Shown one piece after another: positions 7,206 through 14,796 of a stretch of DNA of 49,542 nt. Under the pieces are notes generated by a model. The model worked only from the letters and a program-made list of their open reading frames with translations, was not told the origin of the DNA and did not search any database. The position numbers were made by a program, and so were the translations under genes. The DNA is from a virus. The stretch is from the IMG/VR virus record IMGVR_UViG_3300043395_002712, positions 1-49,542 of that record. One strand, 5' to 3'. Position 1 is the first letter of the stretch. Every line of letters starts with the position of its first letter.

Positions 7206-7399
7206 GCCTGTGCCTCCCTGCTACGCGATACGACCAGCTTGGGCCATTGAGATCCCTGCCAATCAAAGCTGACATCCCAGCCGCCCTTGGCATAGCGAGA
7301 TCGTATCATGTCCTCTATGTCATCTGTTGTGACTTCGATCGTTTGCTTTTCAATCGCCGGCGTCATTTCTTGCCGGATGATTTCTCCGATGATGCTCAC
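7202..7399 (-). CDS. Small hypothetical protein, 65 aa
   Basis: An N-terminal amphipathic helix (MSIIGEIIRQEM) is followed by an acidic stretch (TTDDIEDMI) and a C-terminal strand pair (WDVSFDWQGSQWPKLVVSR). Note the shared motif GGW-x-V-x-F/W-W with the downstream 104-residue protein (GGWSVRWE versus GGWDVSFDW), which suggests the two small proteins are distant relatives. Coupled on both sides by 4-base overlaps. Confidence 0.6.
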   Translation of the reverse strand: MSIIGEIIRQEMTPAIEKQTIEVTTDDIEDMIRSRYAKGGWDVSFDWQGSQWPKLVVSRSREAQA

Positions 7400-7752
7400 C
7401 CCTTCACCTCCTGCGCCACCCAGCTAGCAGCCTTCTCAGCCATTTCCGCCTTGCCGGCTTTCAGGTACTTGGCCTGGAGTTTGCTGGTTTCGCCGGAGAA
7501 CTCATCCTTGAACTCGGCGCCGACTTTGAAGTAGCTGCCGCCATTCTTGCGTTGCAGGCGAATGGTGCGCGTGGAGCCGTCAGAGAAAAGTGTCGGTACG
7601 TCCTCCTTGGTGGAGATCAGGTTGCTAGCGTGCAGGGCTTCGAGAGCTTCCTTGACTTCGCTCTTCTCTTGCGAGATCGCTTTTTCCTGCTGCCCTAGAT
7701 AGAGCAGGCGGGCAGCAAGGTGGGCCTGCTGCTCTTGGGGGGTCTGTGTCAT
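7396..7752 (-). CDS. Hypothetical protein, 118 aa
   Basis: Lys/Glu-rich and largely helical. The N-terminal QEQQAHLAARLLYLGQQEKA and following segment form a probable coiled coil over residues 8-45. A beta segment (TRTIRLQRKNGGSYFKVG) and C-terminal helices follow. Small phage proteins next to recombination genes often have this layout, but no family was recognised. A candidate upstream promoter -10 (TACAAT on the minus strand near 7785) is visible, with only a weak -35. Confidence 0.65.
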   Translation of the reverse strand: MTQTPQEQQAHLAARLLYLGQQEKAISQEKSEVKEALEALHASNLISTKEDVPTLFSDGSTRTIRLQRKNGGSYFKVGAEFKDEFSGETSKLQAKYLKAGKAEMAEKAASWVAQEVKG

Positions 7753-8081
7753 GGGGTGCCTTGTGGGTGACTTGTTAATTGTAGCCGATCAACGAGCGCT
7801 GCGAGCAATTCTTCCGAAGTGTGACCTGCCGTAAAATGCGTGTTCCCGCTGGCGGAGCGAAACCAGTAGGACGTCCCGCCCCACACGTACTGCACCTTTT
7901 CCATCTGCCCGATGGGGTGACCATCGAGCAGGACCGGCACGGTGGCGAACGGTGGGGCCGGCGGATCGGGCTGTCCCAGGGCCAGGGCCATCTGAAGCCC
8001 CAGCTCATCGGCGGGATGGACGCCCCGGGCAAGCTCTCCCAAAACGGTCATTTCGCCGAAGCTGAGGCGTGGATGGGTCAT
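7749..8081 (-). CDS. Hypothetical protein, 110 aa
   Basis: The N-terminal 50 residues are helical and Pro/Ala-rich. Residues about 55-90 form a beta-rich core (VQYVWGGTSYWFRSASGNTH), followed by a helix (SEELLAALVDRLQL). The core resembles small beta-barrel or SH3-like domains in outline only. The frame sits between the RusA-like gene and the 118-residue gene with 4-base overlaps on both sides. Confidence 0.65.
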   Translation of the reverse strand: MTHPRLSFGEMTVLGELARGVHPADELGLQMALALGQPDPPAPPFATVPVLLDGHPIGQMEKVQYVWGGTSYWFRSASGNTHFTAGHTSEELLAALVDRLQLTSHPQGTP

Positions 8082-8581
8082 GGCTGCTGGCAGAACCTAG
8101 GGGAAATCGATTGTTCTAATGAATTGGAAACTTGTGCAAGGTTATCGGAATTGCTTAGCGTCCAGACAGAGATGTAGGCTCCAGGGAAATCTGCATCGTA
8201 AATCTTTCTGGAGAACGTGCCGGCAACCTGGGAGTCATCTTTCCAGATCACTCCCGTCAGCGCATCGTTGGTAGCGCGCTCCAGCTTGTCCCGATCGGGT
8301 GCTGACGTGTGCCAGAACGGAGCGCTTGCCTTAAGCGGTTTGTCGGGATTGCTGCCGACATAGTGAACCTTGGGCCGGGCGAAAAGAAACGTGACGCTTG
8401 TAAACACCGGCCCCGTAACAGCCTGCGCATCACCGAAAGCTGCCATTGCGGCGTTTCGTACATCATTGCGCCATGCCTTGACATAGGGCGACTGTTCCTT
8501 GAAGCAGCCCTTCCCCAGGTAACTTTTGCTTCCCTGGGGTGCGGGCCGCCCGACGACAGTGAAGCGTGCGATTAGCTCCAC
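8078..8581 (-). CDS. rusA: RusA-like Holliday junction resolvase, 167 aa
   Basis: The N-terminus FTVVGRPAPQGSKSYLG, the central FLFARPKVHYVGSN, and above all PDRDKLERATNDALTG followed by WKDDSQV match the RusA family. The Asp residues of PDRDKL and DDSQ correspond to the metal-binding acidic residues. RusA dimers cut four-way DNA junctions and would resolve branched phage DNA before packaging. I use GTG 8581, which has GGAGG nine bases upstream and shares its first base with the preceding TAG stop. A longer frame to 8734 is open but only shadows the upstream gene. It shares its strand and gene cluster with the SF2 helicase. Confidence 0.9.
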   Translation of the reverse strand: MELIARFTVVGRPAPQGSKSYLGKGCFKEQSPYVKAWRNDVRNAAMAAFGDAQAVTGPVFTSVTFLFARPKVHYVGSNPDKPLKASAPFWHTSAPDRDKLERATNDALTGVIWKDDSQVAGTFSRKIYDADFPGAYISVWTLSNSDNLAQVSNSLEQSISPRFCQQP

Positions 8582-8829
8582 TACCCTGCCTCCCTGGCGT
8601 ATAGGTTGTAATTCTTGGCTACGGCCACCATGCGGTCCATCTCCTCTTCTGTGATCCAGTATTTGACCGTCAGGGTTACTGCTTCCTCGGGGACGACAGA
8701 AAGTGAGTAACCAGCGCAGTTTTTCACTTTGCATCCCAACGCTTCGAGTAGATCGACAGCAGCCGGATCCGAACCGGTGACGCCACGAGGCTCGCTACCG
8801 CCTGGCGTTTCGTACTTTATTCCTATCAC
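8581..8829 (-). CDS. Hypothetical protein, 82 aa
   Basis: Starts with GTG 8829 in a GTGA overlap with the upstream stop. The sequence has a beta-hairpin look (MIGIKYETPGGSEP), a helix (AAVDLLEALGCKV), two Cys-containing strands, and a C-terminal helix (EEEMDRMVAVAKNYNLYA). No family was recognised. Its stop shares a base with the RusA start codon, so the two are probably made together. Confidence 0.65.
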   Translation of the reverse strand: MIGIKYETPGGSEPRGVTGSDPAAVDLLEALGCKVKNCAGYSLSVVPEEAVTLTVKYWITEEEMDRMVAVAKNYNLYAREAG

Positions 8830-9050
8830 CCTACCTCCATGCCGGCTGCAACGGGGAGAGCGATTTGGCTGCGGCTTTGCGCGATGCGCGCCTCTCTGGC
8901 GGCATGGTCGTGATCGCTGGCGAGCAGCGAGCAGCGGGTTGCCTCCGTACGATTTCGCGCTTGACGAAACCAGGCGGCGCGAATGCGCTCATAGCGTGCA
9001 GCGGTCAGATGATGCTGGCAGAGTGTTGCGTAGTCTCGATTCGGGGTCAT
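8826..9050 (-). CDS. Small helical protein, 74 aa
   Basis: I choose ATG 9050 (MTPNRDYATLCQHHL) over a longer frame to 9131 that would overlap the upstream gene. The product is almost entirely helical and rich in Arg, Ala and His (ARYERIRAAWFRQARN, DHDHAAREARIAQSR). No family was recognised. The bases TACAAT sit directly before the start, but such a -10 would place transcription inside the gene, so I do not call a promoter. Confidence 0.58.
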   Translation of the reverse strand: MTPNRDYATLCQHHLTAARYERIRAAWFRQARNRTEATRCSLLASDHDHAAREARIAQSRSQIALPVAAGMEVG

Positions 9051-9054
9051 TGTA

Positions 9055-9273
9055 TCAAGAGCAAAGGAAGCGGATGACGCCAGACTCTGACGGCAAGAAC
9101 TCTTGGCAGAAAAAGAAAACGCCAGGCCCATATTGCGGGTCCCAAGGTCTTCCGTTTATCCACACAAAGCGCCCGATCCACCCGCCGTTGCTGCTGACAT
9201 GAATAAAGCGCTTTTTCGCCAGTGGCTGGCAAGGCGTGTCGCAATCAACCGTGAGACAAGACATGCTCGGCAT
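9055..9273 (-). CDS. Small hypothetical protein, 72 aa
   Basis: Starts in a TAATG overlap with the upstream gene. It contains four Cys/His-type residues near the N-terminus (CLTVDCDTPC) and an aromatic core (GWIGRFVWINGRPWDPQYGP, then GVFFFC). A small beta sheet is likely. The Cys spacing is not a standard zinc finger. Unknown function. Confidence 0.55.
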   Translation of the reverse strand: MPSMSCLTVDCDTPCQPLAKKRFIHVSSNGGWIGRFVWINGRPWDPQYGPGVFFFCQEFLPSESGVIRFLCS

Positions 9274-9701
9274 TACTGTGCCTTGCGCGAGGGACGCTTG
9301 AGTTCAGCCTTCGGCTGCTCGACTGCCGGCGGGGCGGGAGGCTCGGGAGCCGGGGGCTCCATCACGACCTCGGGGAACGGCACGGCGGGGATGGTGCGGA
9401 TGTGCTCGATCTCACAGGCGATGGTGTGGCACCACTGGCGCTGCGTTTCGAGATCCTCCACCCTTGCTGCCAGCATTGCGGCGCGACACTCCTCGAAGGA
9501 ATTGTGGACGCGGCTGCGGTCAAGATCGACACCGGGCTTAAAGGTGCCCTTGTGCCGGTCGTACAGGGCGACTGTAAGCGCAAGGCCAAAGGGGTCGCCT
9601 TCGCGGATCTCCTGTACGAGTGCCGGCAGCGGCGCCATGTCTCCGGGATGATAAAGGCCGTCAGGGACAATCCAGACTTGCTTGGGAGCAGAATCGCTCA
9701 T
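9273..9701 (-). CDS. Hypothetical protein with Pro-rich tail, 142 aa
   Basis: The N-terminal 100 residues form a folded domain (QVWIVPDGLYHPGDM, then a helical CRAAMLAARVEDLETQRQW). The last 40 residues are a Pro/Glu/Ala linker (EPPAPEPPAPPAVEQ) ending in a basic KRPSRK. A flexible tail like this is common in phage proteins that bind nucleic acid or SSB partners, but no family was recognised. Start 9701 overlaps the upstream stop (ATGA). Confidence 0.62.
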   Translation of the reverse strand: MSDSAPKQVWIVPDGLYHPGDMAPLPALVQEIREGDPFGLALTVALYDRHKGTFKPGVDLDRSRVHNSFEECRAAMLAARVEDLETQRQWCHTIACEIEHIRTIPAVPFPEVVMEPPAPEPPAPPAVEQPKAELKRPSRKAQ

Positions 9702-9838
9702 TTTTTCTTGGGGGGCGGAGTTGCTTGCGCGAGCTTTCTGGCTGCGATGCTTGCAAGAGTTGCCTTTACCGCCTCTTCCCTGCCAGGGGAGGGGCTGATT
9801 AAGCCGCGTCTCTCAAGCTCGCCCCAGTCAATGTTCAC
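9698..9838 (-). CDS. Small hypothetical protein, 46 aa (first gene of the leftward operon)
   Basis: The open frame could begin as far as GTG 9913, but that start lies upstream of the candidate -10 TACGAT (9862-9867). GTG 9838 gives a 46-residue product (NIDWGELERRGLISPSPG, then EEAVKATLASIAARKLA) with a basic KKK end, about 17 nt downstream of a likely transcript start. The function is unknown and the start choice uncertain. If the longer start is right, the product is 71 residues. Confidence 0.48.
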   Translation of the reverse strand: MNIDWGELERRGLISPSPGREEAVKATLASIAARKLAQATPPPKKK

Positions 9839-9861
9839 GCAAGTTTTTCGTTTGCCCCATG

Positions 9862-9926
9862 ATCGTAGCGCATTGCACGCTCTTGACCATGTGACAGTTG
9901 CATGAAGTGTCACAATGCCTTAGTGT
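9862..9926. promoter_or_regulatory. Divergent control region with inverted repeat
   Basis: A perfect 7-bp inverted repeat, TGTGACA (9890-9896) and TGTCACA (9908-9914), sits between the leftward and rightward early genes. On the plus strand TTGCAT (9898-9903), 17 bp, TAGTGT (9921-9926) is a plausible promoter whose -35 lies inside the repeat. On the minus strand TACGAT (9862-9867) matches the -10 of the 45.78-kb site. The arms resemble CRP-type half sites, but their spacing (15 between TGTGA and TCACA) is too wide for CRP. I infer an operator for a phage or host regulator. Confidence 0.5.
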
Positions 9927-9959
9927 GCCATAGTGGCGCCGCCGCCCACGAGCGCGCAC

Positions 9960-9995
9960 AAAAAAGGGGCTGAGCGATCTGACGCGCTCAGCCCC
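9960..9995 (-). terminator. Rho-independent terminator facing left
   Basis: Perfect 11-bp stem GGGGCTGAGCG / CGCTCAGCCCC (9966-9976 and 9985-9995) with an 8-base loop. On the minus strand it is followed by six T (A 9960-9965). It would stop antisense transcription coming out of the primase gene before it reaches the leftward operon. It is also transcribed as part of the primase leader. Confidence 0.75.
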
Positions 9996-10031
9996 AAGGT
10001 TCCAACCAGAGAAAACCAGAGCAACTTTACC

Positions 10032-12470
10032 ATGGAACGATGGATACCCTCCTCCCGCAACCAGCCCTGCCCGATCTGCTCGCGCAGCAAGGACGGTGAC
10101 TGCCGCATCCGGCAGGACGGACAGATGCTGTTCTGCCACAGGGGTAAGACGCTGGGCCCGCCCGAGCGCCTCAAGGCAGGCGACGTGGTGACCGACGCCG
10201 AGGGCAGGGCCTGGGCCTACACTGGGGAGTCTAGGGACGACAGCAGGGACGGGGCGGTGTTTGTCATCCACCAGGAGAGCGCCCATGGCCTGCCCGCCTG
10301 CCCTCCGCCCGAGCCGGCCCCACGGTCGAGCACAAAGCGCAATAGCGAACCCTGCACTGCGGTAACGTATCAATACCGCGATGATCTTCGGGTGATTCGC
10401 TATGACTATCAGAGCGAAAGGAGGAAGGATTTTCAGCCTCAGTTCTACTACAACAAGCGCTGGAATACTGGAGCGGGCTCCGAGATATGGCCGTTCTATG
10501 GTTCCCTGGGAGGTAATGGGGAGTCATTTGTCATAGAGGTAGAAGGTGAGAAGTGTGTTGACATACTGCGTGCTCAGGGGATTGCTGCCATCACGCACCC
10601 TGGACACCAGAGGGATGAACAAAGTTGCAGGGCCAGATACACGGGGCTTGCGCAGGCGAACGTAAAGACCGTCTACTTTATCTCCGATAACGATGCGGCC
10701 GGCAGGAAGAAGGCAGCCGGCTTTTTTCTCGCGGCACAGCTTGCAGACGTAGAGCTTCGCATCCTGCCGGCAGAATCGATTCATAGCGTTCCTGATGGCG
10801 GGAGCGTTGACGACATGCCGACGGAGCAGCTTAAGTCGCTCATTGCTTCGGCCATCAAGTCGGCCACTGGGCAAAAGCCCGCGCCTCTTAGCCGCGTCAG
10901 CTACGGGCGCATCAAGAGATCACTCGCTGACTTTCTCGATACGGCGCCGACCTCATCGGCTGATATTCAGGCAGGCATTGCCGACATTGCGAGCGCCAAC
11001 GATGCCTCGGTGTTCGATGTTAAGCGCATCTGGGATTCGATCCAGGAAGACCGCGAGATCGAACAGGAAGCGCTCAGCGGTTCTTCCGCCATCCGGCAAC
11101 GGCAGGAGCTTGAGACAAAGCGGCAGGCACTGCGTTTGCGCGACTACCTGCCGGAATCGATCTGTGATTCCGTGGAGGAGCTGACAAAGAACCTAGCCTG
11201 CGATCCCCTGACGGCAATCTCGGTCGTACTTACCACCGCTGCCGGCGTGTTCAAGGCGGGACACAGAATCGATGCCGGCGATGGGCTGTTTGTGAAGGAG
11301 CCCGTGATCTGGATGCTCATATCAGGCAGCAGCGGCACGGGCAAGAGCCCGATCATGCGGCACCTTTGCCGGCACAGGCTGGACATGGTGTTCGATCACT
11401 ATAATCACCTGTCTCTCGAAGAGGAGGAGCGGTGGGAGTCGCGCTACTCCATGATGCCAAAGGCAAAGCGTCCCGAGAAGCCAGAGCCGTTATCGACTTG
11501 CGTTTCAGACTTCACGACGGAATCGCTTAATCGCGTTCTGAGTGACAATCACCGGAATGGCCTTGGAACCTTCATCTATTCCGAGGAGATCAAGGGCATC
11601 CTCGGAAACTTTGATGAGTACAAGTCCCACGGCAAGGGCAAGGGCAAGGAAACATTCCTGTGCTTGTTTGACGGCAACGTTGACTCGCAGCTTCGCGTGG
11701 GCCGCAGGACGAAACTTGTTACCGGCAAGGTGCAAAACGCACTTCTGGGGGCAGTTCAACCCGGCGTGTTCCGCAGGATGATCGAAGAGGGCGACGATGC
11801 TGGCTTGTTTGCCCGCTGCTTGATCGTGCCACTGGTGAACAAGTACGCAGAGCCAAACTTCTTCCGCTCCCCAGAGGAGATCCAGGCAGTGCATCTTGCG
11901 GAGCAGTGCCTGAACAATTTTTATTTGCGCTGTCTGGGCGTCAACCCGATCGTGCTCAGGCTTGAGCGAGAGGCGGTTGAACTGTTCTCCACGTTATCCC
12001 GCGACACTTACGACAAGTCGCAGATGCTGTCTTTGGAGTCGCAACGCGCCGTGCTCGGCAAGCGGCTTGGATACATTTTGCAGATTGCGCTGGCGATGCA
12101 ACTGTGCCGCGTCGCTGCCGGCGAGGAAAGCGAGGATGAGCCATTCGTCTCCACGCGCACCATTGCGCAAGCCACGGTGTTTGTGGACTTGCTTCAGAGC
12201 TACGCCATCGTCGAGCAGCAGGAATCGCAGATGACGAAGCACGGATCGTTCGATCTGAACCGTCGCATCCACGTTTACGCAAGAGCGAACAAAGGTTGCA
12301 CCGTGGGGCGGTTCATGGCGGCTTGCGTGCCCACGCGGCAGCGCTCTCAGATCAAGCCTCAGAACATCAAGGCTGCTATGGAACAGATGGTGGCAATGGG
12401 CCTGGGGGAATGGGCCGAGGGCACGGAGAAGTCACCACGTTTTGTTTCGCTTGGCAAGTTCCCGGATTAA
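10032..12470 (+). CDS. Primase-helicase: zinc-finger/TOPRIM N-terminus with DUF3987-type ATPase, 812 aa
   Basis: A zinc-binding motif near the N-terminus (CPIC at about 13-16, then FCH near 35) is followed by a TOPRIM domain. The TOPRIM residues are IEVEGEKCVDIL (glutamate near 168) and FISDNDAAGRKKA (Asp-x-Asp near 217). A DUF3987-like helicase domain begins near residue 380, with Walker A SGSSGTGKSP near 432. Together these make RNA primers and unwind DNA at the fork. I choose ATG 10032 (MERWIPSSRNQPCPIC) because upstream codons are low-complexity and pass through the terminator hairpin at 9966-9995. Length is normal for such fusions. It leads the rightward replication operon; no separate DNA polymerase was found, so the host polymerase is probably used. 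Confidence 0.88.
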   Translation: MERWIPSSRNQPCPICSRSKDGDCRIRQDGQMLFCHRGKTLGPPERLKAGDVVTDAEGRAWAYTGESRDDSRDGAVFVIHQESAHGLPACPPPEPAPRSSTKRNSEPCTAVTYQYRDDLRVIRYDYQSERRKDFQPQFYYNKRWNTGAGSEIWPFYGSLGGNGESFVIEVEGEKCVDILRAQGIAAITHPGHQRDEQSCRARYTGLAQANVKTVYFISDNDAAGRKKAAGFFLAAQLADVELRILPAESIHSVPDGGSVDDMPTEQLKSLIASAIKSATGQKPAPLSRVSYGRIKRSLADFLDTAPTSSADIQAGIADIASANDASVFDVKRIWDSIQEDREIEQEALSGSSAIRQRQELETKRQALRLRDYLPESICDSVEELTKNLACDPLTAISVVLTTAAGVFKAGHRIDAGDGLFVKEPVIWMLISGSSGTGKSPIMRHLCRHRLDMVFDHYNHLSLEEEERWESRYSMMPKAKRPEKPEPLSTCVSDFTTESLNRVLSDNHRNGLGTFIYSEEIKGILGNFDEYKSHGKGKGKETFLCLFDGNVDSQLRVGRRTKLVTGKVQNALLGAVQPGVFRRMIEEGDDAGLFARCLIVPLVNKYAEPNFFRSPEEIQAVHLAEQCLNNFYLRCLGVNPIVLRLEREAVELFSTLSRDTYDKSQMLSLESQRAVLGKRLGYILQIALAMQLCRVAAGEESEDEPFVSTRTIAQATVFVDLLQSYAIVEQQESQMTKHGSFDLNRRIHVYARANKGCTVGRFMAACVPTRQRSQIKPQNIKAAMEQMVAMGLGEWAEGTEKSPRFVSLGKFPD

Positions 12471-12475
12471 ATCCC

Positions 12476-12510
12476 TTGACACAAGGGCGACCCCGTGCAA
12501 TGCTGGAGCT
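12476..12510 (+). promoter_or_regulatory. Possible internal promoter upstream of the 58-aa gene
   Basis: A consensus -35 TTGACA (12476-12481) follows the primase stop. Seventeen bases later the -10 position reads AATGCT, a poor match. A strong Shine-Dalgarno AAGGAGG precedes ATG 12525. The promoter call is weak; the ribosome site is strong. Confidence 0.3.
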
Positions 12511-12524
12511 TTCAAGGAGGCATC

Positions 12525-12701
12525 ATGTCAAGCGAGCCGTTCAAGGCTTCGGATGAAGACTGGCAATTACTAAGAAAAGACGGCGGCTGGGAAATATGGG
12601 GAGAGGAGTCCCGCAACGTAATCCGCATCGTGGCCAGGTGGCTGCGCAAGAAGCGCTACTGCCTTGCCTCCGCCGAGCTGCATCAGGAGGTCAGCCAATG
12701 A
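12525..12701 (+). CDS. Small hypothetical protein, 58 aa
   Basis: Begins MSSEPFKASDEDWQLLRKDG, with AAGGAGG six bases upstream. The sequence then runs GGWEIWGEESRNVIRIVARW and ends in a basic helix. The GGW-x-x-W element recalls the small proteins encoded at 7202-7399 and 6891-7205. It could be a small DNA-binding helper, but that is not proven. Its stop overlaps the next start (ATGA). Confidence 0.65.
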   Translation: MSSEPFKASDEDWQLLRKDGGWEIWGEESRNVIRIVARWLRKKRYCLASAELHQEVSQ

Positions 12702-13282
12702 TTCTCCACCCCGACTTTATCTTCGTCCATTTCCCTAAGACCGGCGGGATGAAGATGCGTGAACTGCTCCTCACCATCCCCGGCGCCGAGGAGGTCGCCG
12801 ACAACCGCCACGATTCGATTGAGGCCCGCATCAAGCGGGACCCCAGCTTCCGGGTTGGCGATCGGACGGTGGTCGTAGGCTTCCGCCGGCTACCCAGCTG
12901 GCTTCATAGCCGCTACAGCTTCGAGCGGCAACGGTCGCCACATCTGCCCCACGATCCACAGAGGCTTGCCGAGGGCTGGTTCCTGGAGGAGGACGGGCAG
13001 GAAGGGTACGCCGATTTCTATGCCCGCCAGTGGGCTAGCCCCTGGTTGGTGGAGAATCATCGGGTTTCATTCGTGAGGCAGGAACACTTCCTTCACGACT
13101 TCGTGGCCGCCTTTGGCAAGTTTCTACCGGAGGGCTGGAAAGGCGACATCTCCACTCGTGTCAACAAGAGCGAGCCGGATGATGAGGCAGCCGCTGTGAT
13201 CCGGGAGAATGTGGACAGGATTTACGAATCCTGTAAATACTGGACAAGCCTTGAAGAAAACCTTTACAGGACGCCACGATGA
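12698..13282 (+). CDS. Sulfotransferase-like P-loop protein, 194 aa
   Basis: The N-terminus FIFVHFPKTGGMKMRELL matches the PAPS-binding loop of the sulfotransferase family (consensus F-V-H-I-P-K-T-G/A-G-T-S); PKTGG is at residues 13-17. The segment VVVGFRRLPSWLHSRYSF (about 57-75) lies where the family has its second cofactor-binding Arg/Ser element (usual form R-x-P-x-x-R-x-x-S-x-Y/F). The family moves sulfate from PAPS to hydroxyl or amine groups of sugars or proteins; the substrate here is unknown. The protein is shorter than host enzymes (usually 250-300), so it may be minimal or divergent. ATG 12698 has AGGAGG upstream and is coupled to the preceding gene. Confidence 0.65.
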   Translation: MILHPDFIFVHFPKTGGMKMRELLLTIPGAEEVADNRHDSIEARIKRDPSFRVGDRTVVVGFRRLPSWLHSRYSFERQRSPHLPHDPQRLAEGWFLEEDGQEGYADFYARQWASPWLVENHRVSFVRQEHFLHDFVAAFGKFLPEGWKGDISTRVNKSEPDDEAAAVIRENVDRIYESCKYWTSLEENLYRTPR

Positions 13283-14289
13283 CCATTGAGCCATTCATCG
13301 TCAAGCATTATTCATCAGACAAAAGACCGTCCATCAAGGGCAACGGCTTTGACGGACTTGAGATCGGCGAAGATCGGGCAGAGGCCGAGGAGTTTGTTTC
13401 CTGGCTGAACGCTCGCCTGGCCACCCCGCCGGCCGCGCCCGACTGGCGGGCGTTGTGCGCGGAGTTGCTTTCGATTATCGAACATCATTGCAGCTCACGT
13501 ATCTACGACATTCCATATAACGCAAACGTCTGCCGCCGCGCCCGCGTGGCCCTGTACCCAGAAGACTTCCGCGCTGAACTGGCCACCCCGCCGGCCGCAC
13601 CAGACACCACTCGCGAGCAGGTGAAGGCGGCCGTAGCAGACGCACTAGGAGGTAGTGCATACGACTGCCTGCGTGTATGGAGCGCATGGGGAGTCGGAAC
13701 AATGGGACAAGATGATTTCAGCCCAATAGCTGAAGACGACGACCGCGTGGCGGAAATTGCTGATGCCGCTATTGCCGCCCTGGCCACCCCGCCGGCCCTG
13801 GATGACGATGAGCGGCTGCGCCTGGTGACTGCTGGCATCTGCTCCGGGTATATCGCCGGGCACGAAGCAACAGTTGAAGGTCACTATGGGGACCCTGAAG
13901 AAGTGGCGGCAGATATGGCCCCCGTGGTACTGGCAGAAGTGGGCGCCACCCCGCCGGCCGCCACCCGCGAGACGGGGCCGCTGCCGCAGGCGCCCCCGAC
14001 CGAAGAAGATATTGAAAGCCTGGCCGAGGCGCTCAACGGCGACCCGGTGCCGGCCATCCGCCGGGCGTTGGAGCTATGGGGCGGCGCTGCGGTGTCCGCC
14101 GCCGTTGACCGGGCCATTCCAGCAGCGGTGCTAGAAGAAAGGTTCGAGCGATGGTGGTACTACGAAGGCAGTGTCCCTCCATCCGAGGGCCGCGACTGGG
14201 AAGAGCATGTTCACCACATGACCCGGATTGCGTGGCACAACGGGGCTTTTGTCGCCGCGGGTCCCGCCGCTGAGGAGGCAGGCCAATGA
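13279..14289 (+). CDS. Mosaic protein built of small domains joined by ATPPA linkers, 336 aa
   Basis: Four copies of an Ala-Thr-Pro-Pro-Ala linker divide the protein near residues 49-54, 101-106, 169-173 and 223-227. Segments between them look like separate small helical modules (WRALCAELLSIIEHH, EQVKAAVADALGGS, DDDERLRLVTAGICSGYIAG, EEDIESLAEALNGDP). The linker is conserved as DNA (GCCACCCCGCCGGCC at 13423, 13579, 13783 and 13944, approximate positions), which suggests module shuffling by recombination at the linkers. The biochemical role is unknown. It overlaps both neighbours by 4 bases, inside the replication operon. Confidence 0.72.
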   Translation: MTIEPFIVKHYSSDKRPSIKGNGFDGLEIGEDRAEAEEFVSWLNARLATPPAAPDWRALCAELLSIIEHHCSSRIYDIPYNANVCRRARVALYPEDFRAELATPPAAPDTTREQVKAAVADALGGSAYDCLRVWSAWGVGTMGQDDFSPIAEDDDRVAEIADAAIAALATPPALDDDERLRLVTAGICSGYIAGHEATVEGHYGDPEEVAADMAPVVLAEVGATPPAATRETGPLPQAPPTEEDIESLAEALNGDPVPAIRRALELWGGAAVSAAVDRAIPAAVLEERFERWWYYEGSVPPSEGRDWEEHVHHMTRIAWHNGAFVAAGPAAEEAGQ

Positions 14290-14552
14290 AAGTAGAGGTG
14301 TCTCGCAGCGTCTTCAATCGCTGCCAGCAAATCTCGTTTTACATAGATGAGGCCATTCTTTTTGATTTCAGCTTGCGCAATGGCTTCCCTTCTCCCCCAA
14401 GGATTGACGACCCCCTGGCTGTTATCTGTCTCCTGATGGAGATTTATCGGCACGAACATGGGGAAGACTTTGCCGCTCAGCAGGCTGCGGGGGTCGTTGA
14501 AGTTCAGGTAGTCGAGCAGCCACGGTTGCAGGAGGGCCAGAACGATGGCTGA
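14286..14552 (+). CDS. Hypothetical protein, 88 aa
   Basis: Starts MKVEVSRSVFNRCQQISFYI in an ATGA overlap with the mosaic gene. A central helix (DPLAVICLLMEIYRHEHG) and a Gln/Val-rich C-terminus are visible. No family was recognised. It overlaps the next gene by 8 bases. Confidence 0.62.
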   Translation: MKVEVSRSVFNRCQQISFYIDEAILFDFSLRNGFPSPPRIDDPLAVICLLMEIYRHEHGEDFAAQQAAGVVEVQVVEQPRLQEGQNDG

Positions 14553-14796
14553 CAACTTCTATCTGGAGTTTGGCGCCCTGTCGCCATGTATTGAGGAGCA
14601 GCTAAAGGATCAGGGACTGATGATTAACCTTCCGCCACTCGACCGACAAAACCTACAGCGGGACGCTGATGAAATATCCCGCCTGCGATTCCGCCGGGTC
14701 CTCACCGAAGCCGAGGCGGACCGCGCCAGATGGCGGCTGATCAAAGAGATCAGCAAGTACATCCGTCCCATTGCCGTCGCGAGGGAGGTGGAGTGA
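14545..14796 (+). CDS. Hypothetical helical protein, 83 aa
   Basis: Begins MADNFYLEFGALSPCIEEQL and continues with charged helices (DADEISRLRFRRVLTEAEAD). Soluble, with no membrane segment. Family unknown. The stop shares a base with the next ATG (TGATG). Confidence 0.6.
   Translation: MADNFYLEFGALSPCIEEQLKDQGLMINLPPLDRQNLQRDADEISRLRFRRVLTEAEADRARWRLIKEISKYIRPIAVAREVE

Noticed and set aside
9042-9056. Promoter -10 TACAAT immediately before ATG 9050 (also TACAATGAC near 3284 and 3628)
   Set aside because: A -10 touching the start codon would place transcription inside the gene, two of the other copies are in coding or unsuitable positions, and no -35 is seen.
9890-9914. CRP-type binding site
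   Set aside because: Arms match TGTGA/TCACA but are separated by 15 rather than 6 bases, so I call only an unspecified inverted repeat.
13400-13960. CRISPR-like array in the 13.4-13.96 kb repeats
   Set aside because: The 15-bp repeats are in frame, code a linker, are not evenly spaced and do not flank spacer-sized segments.
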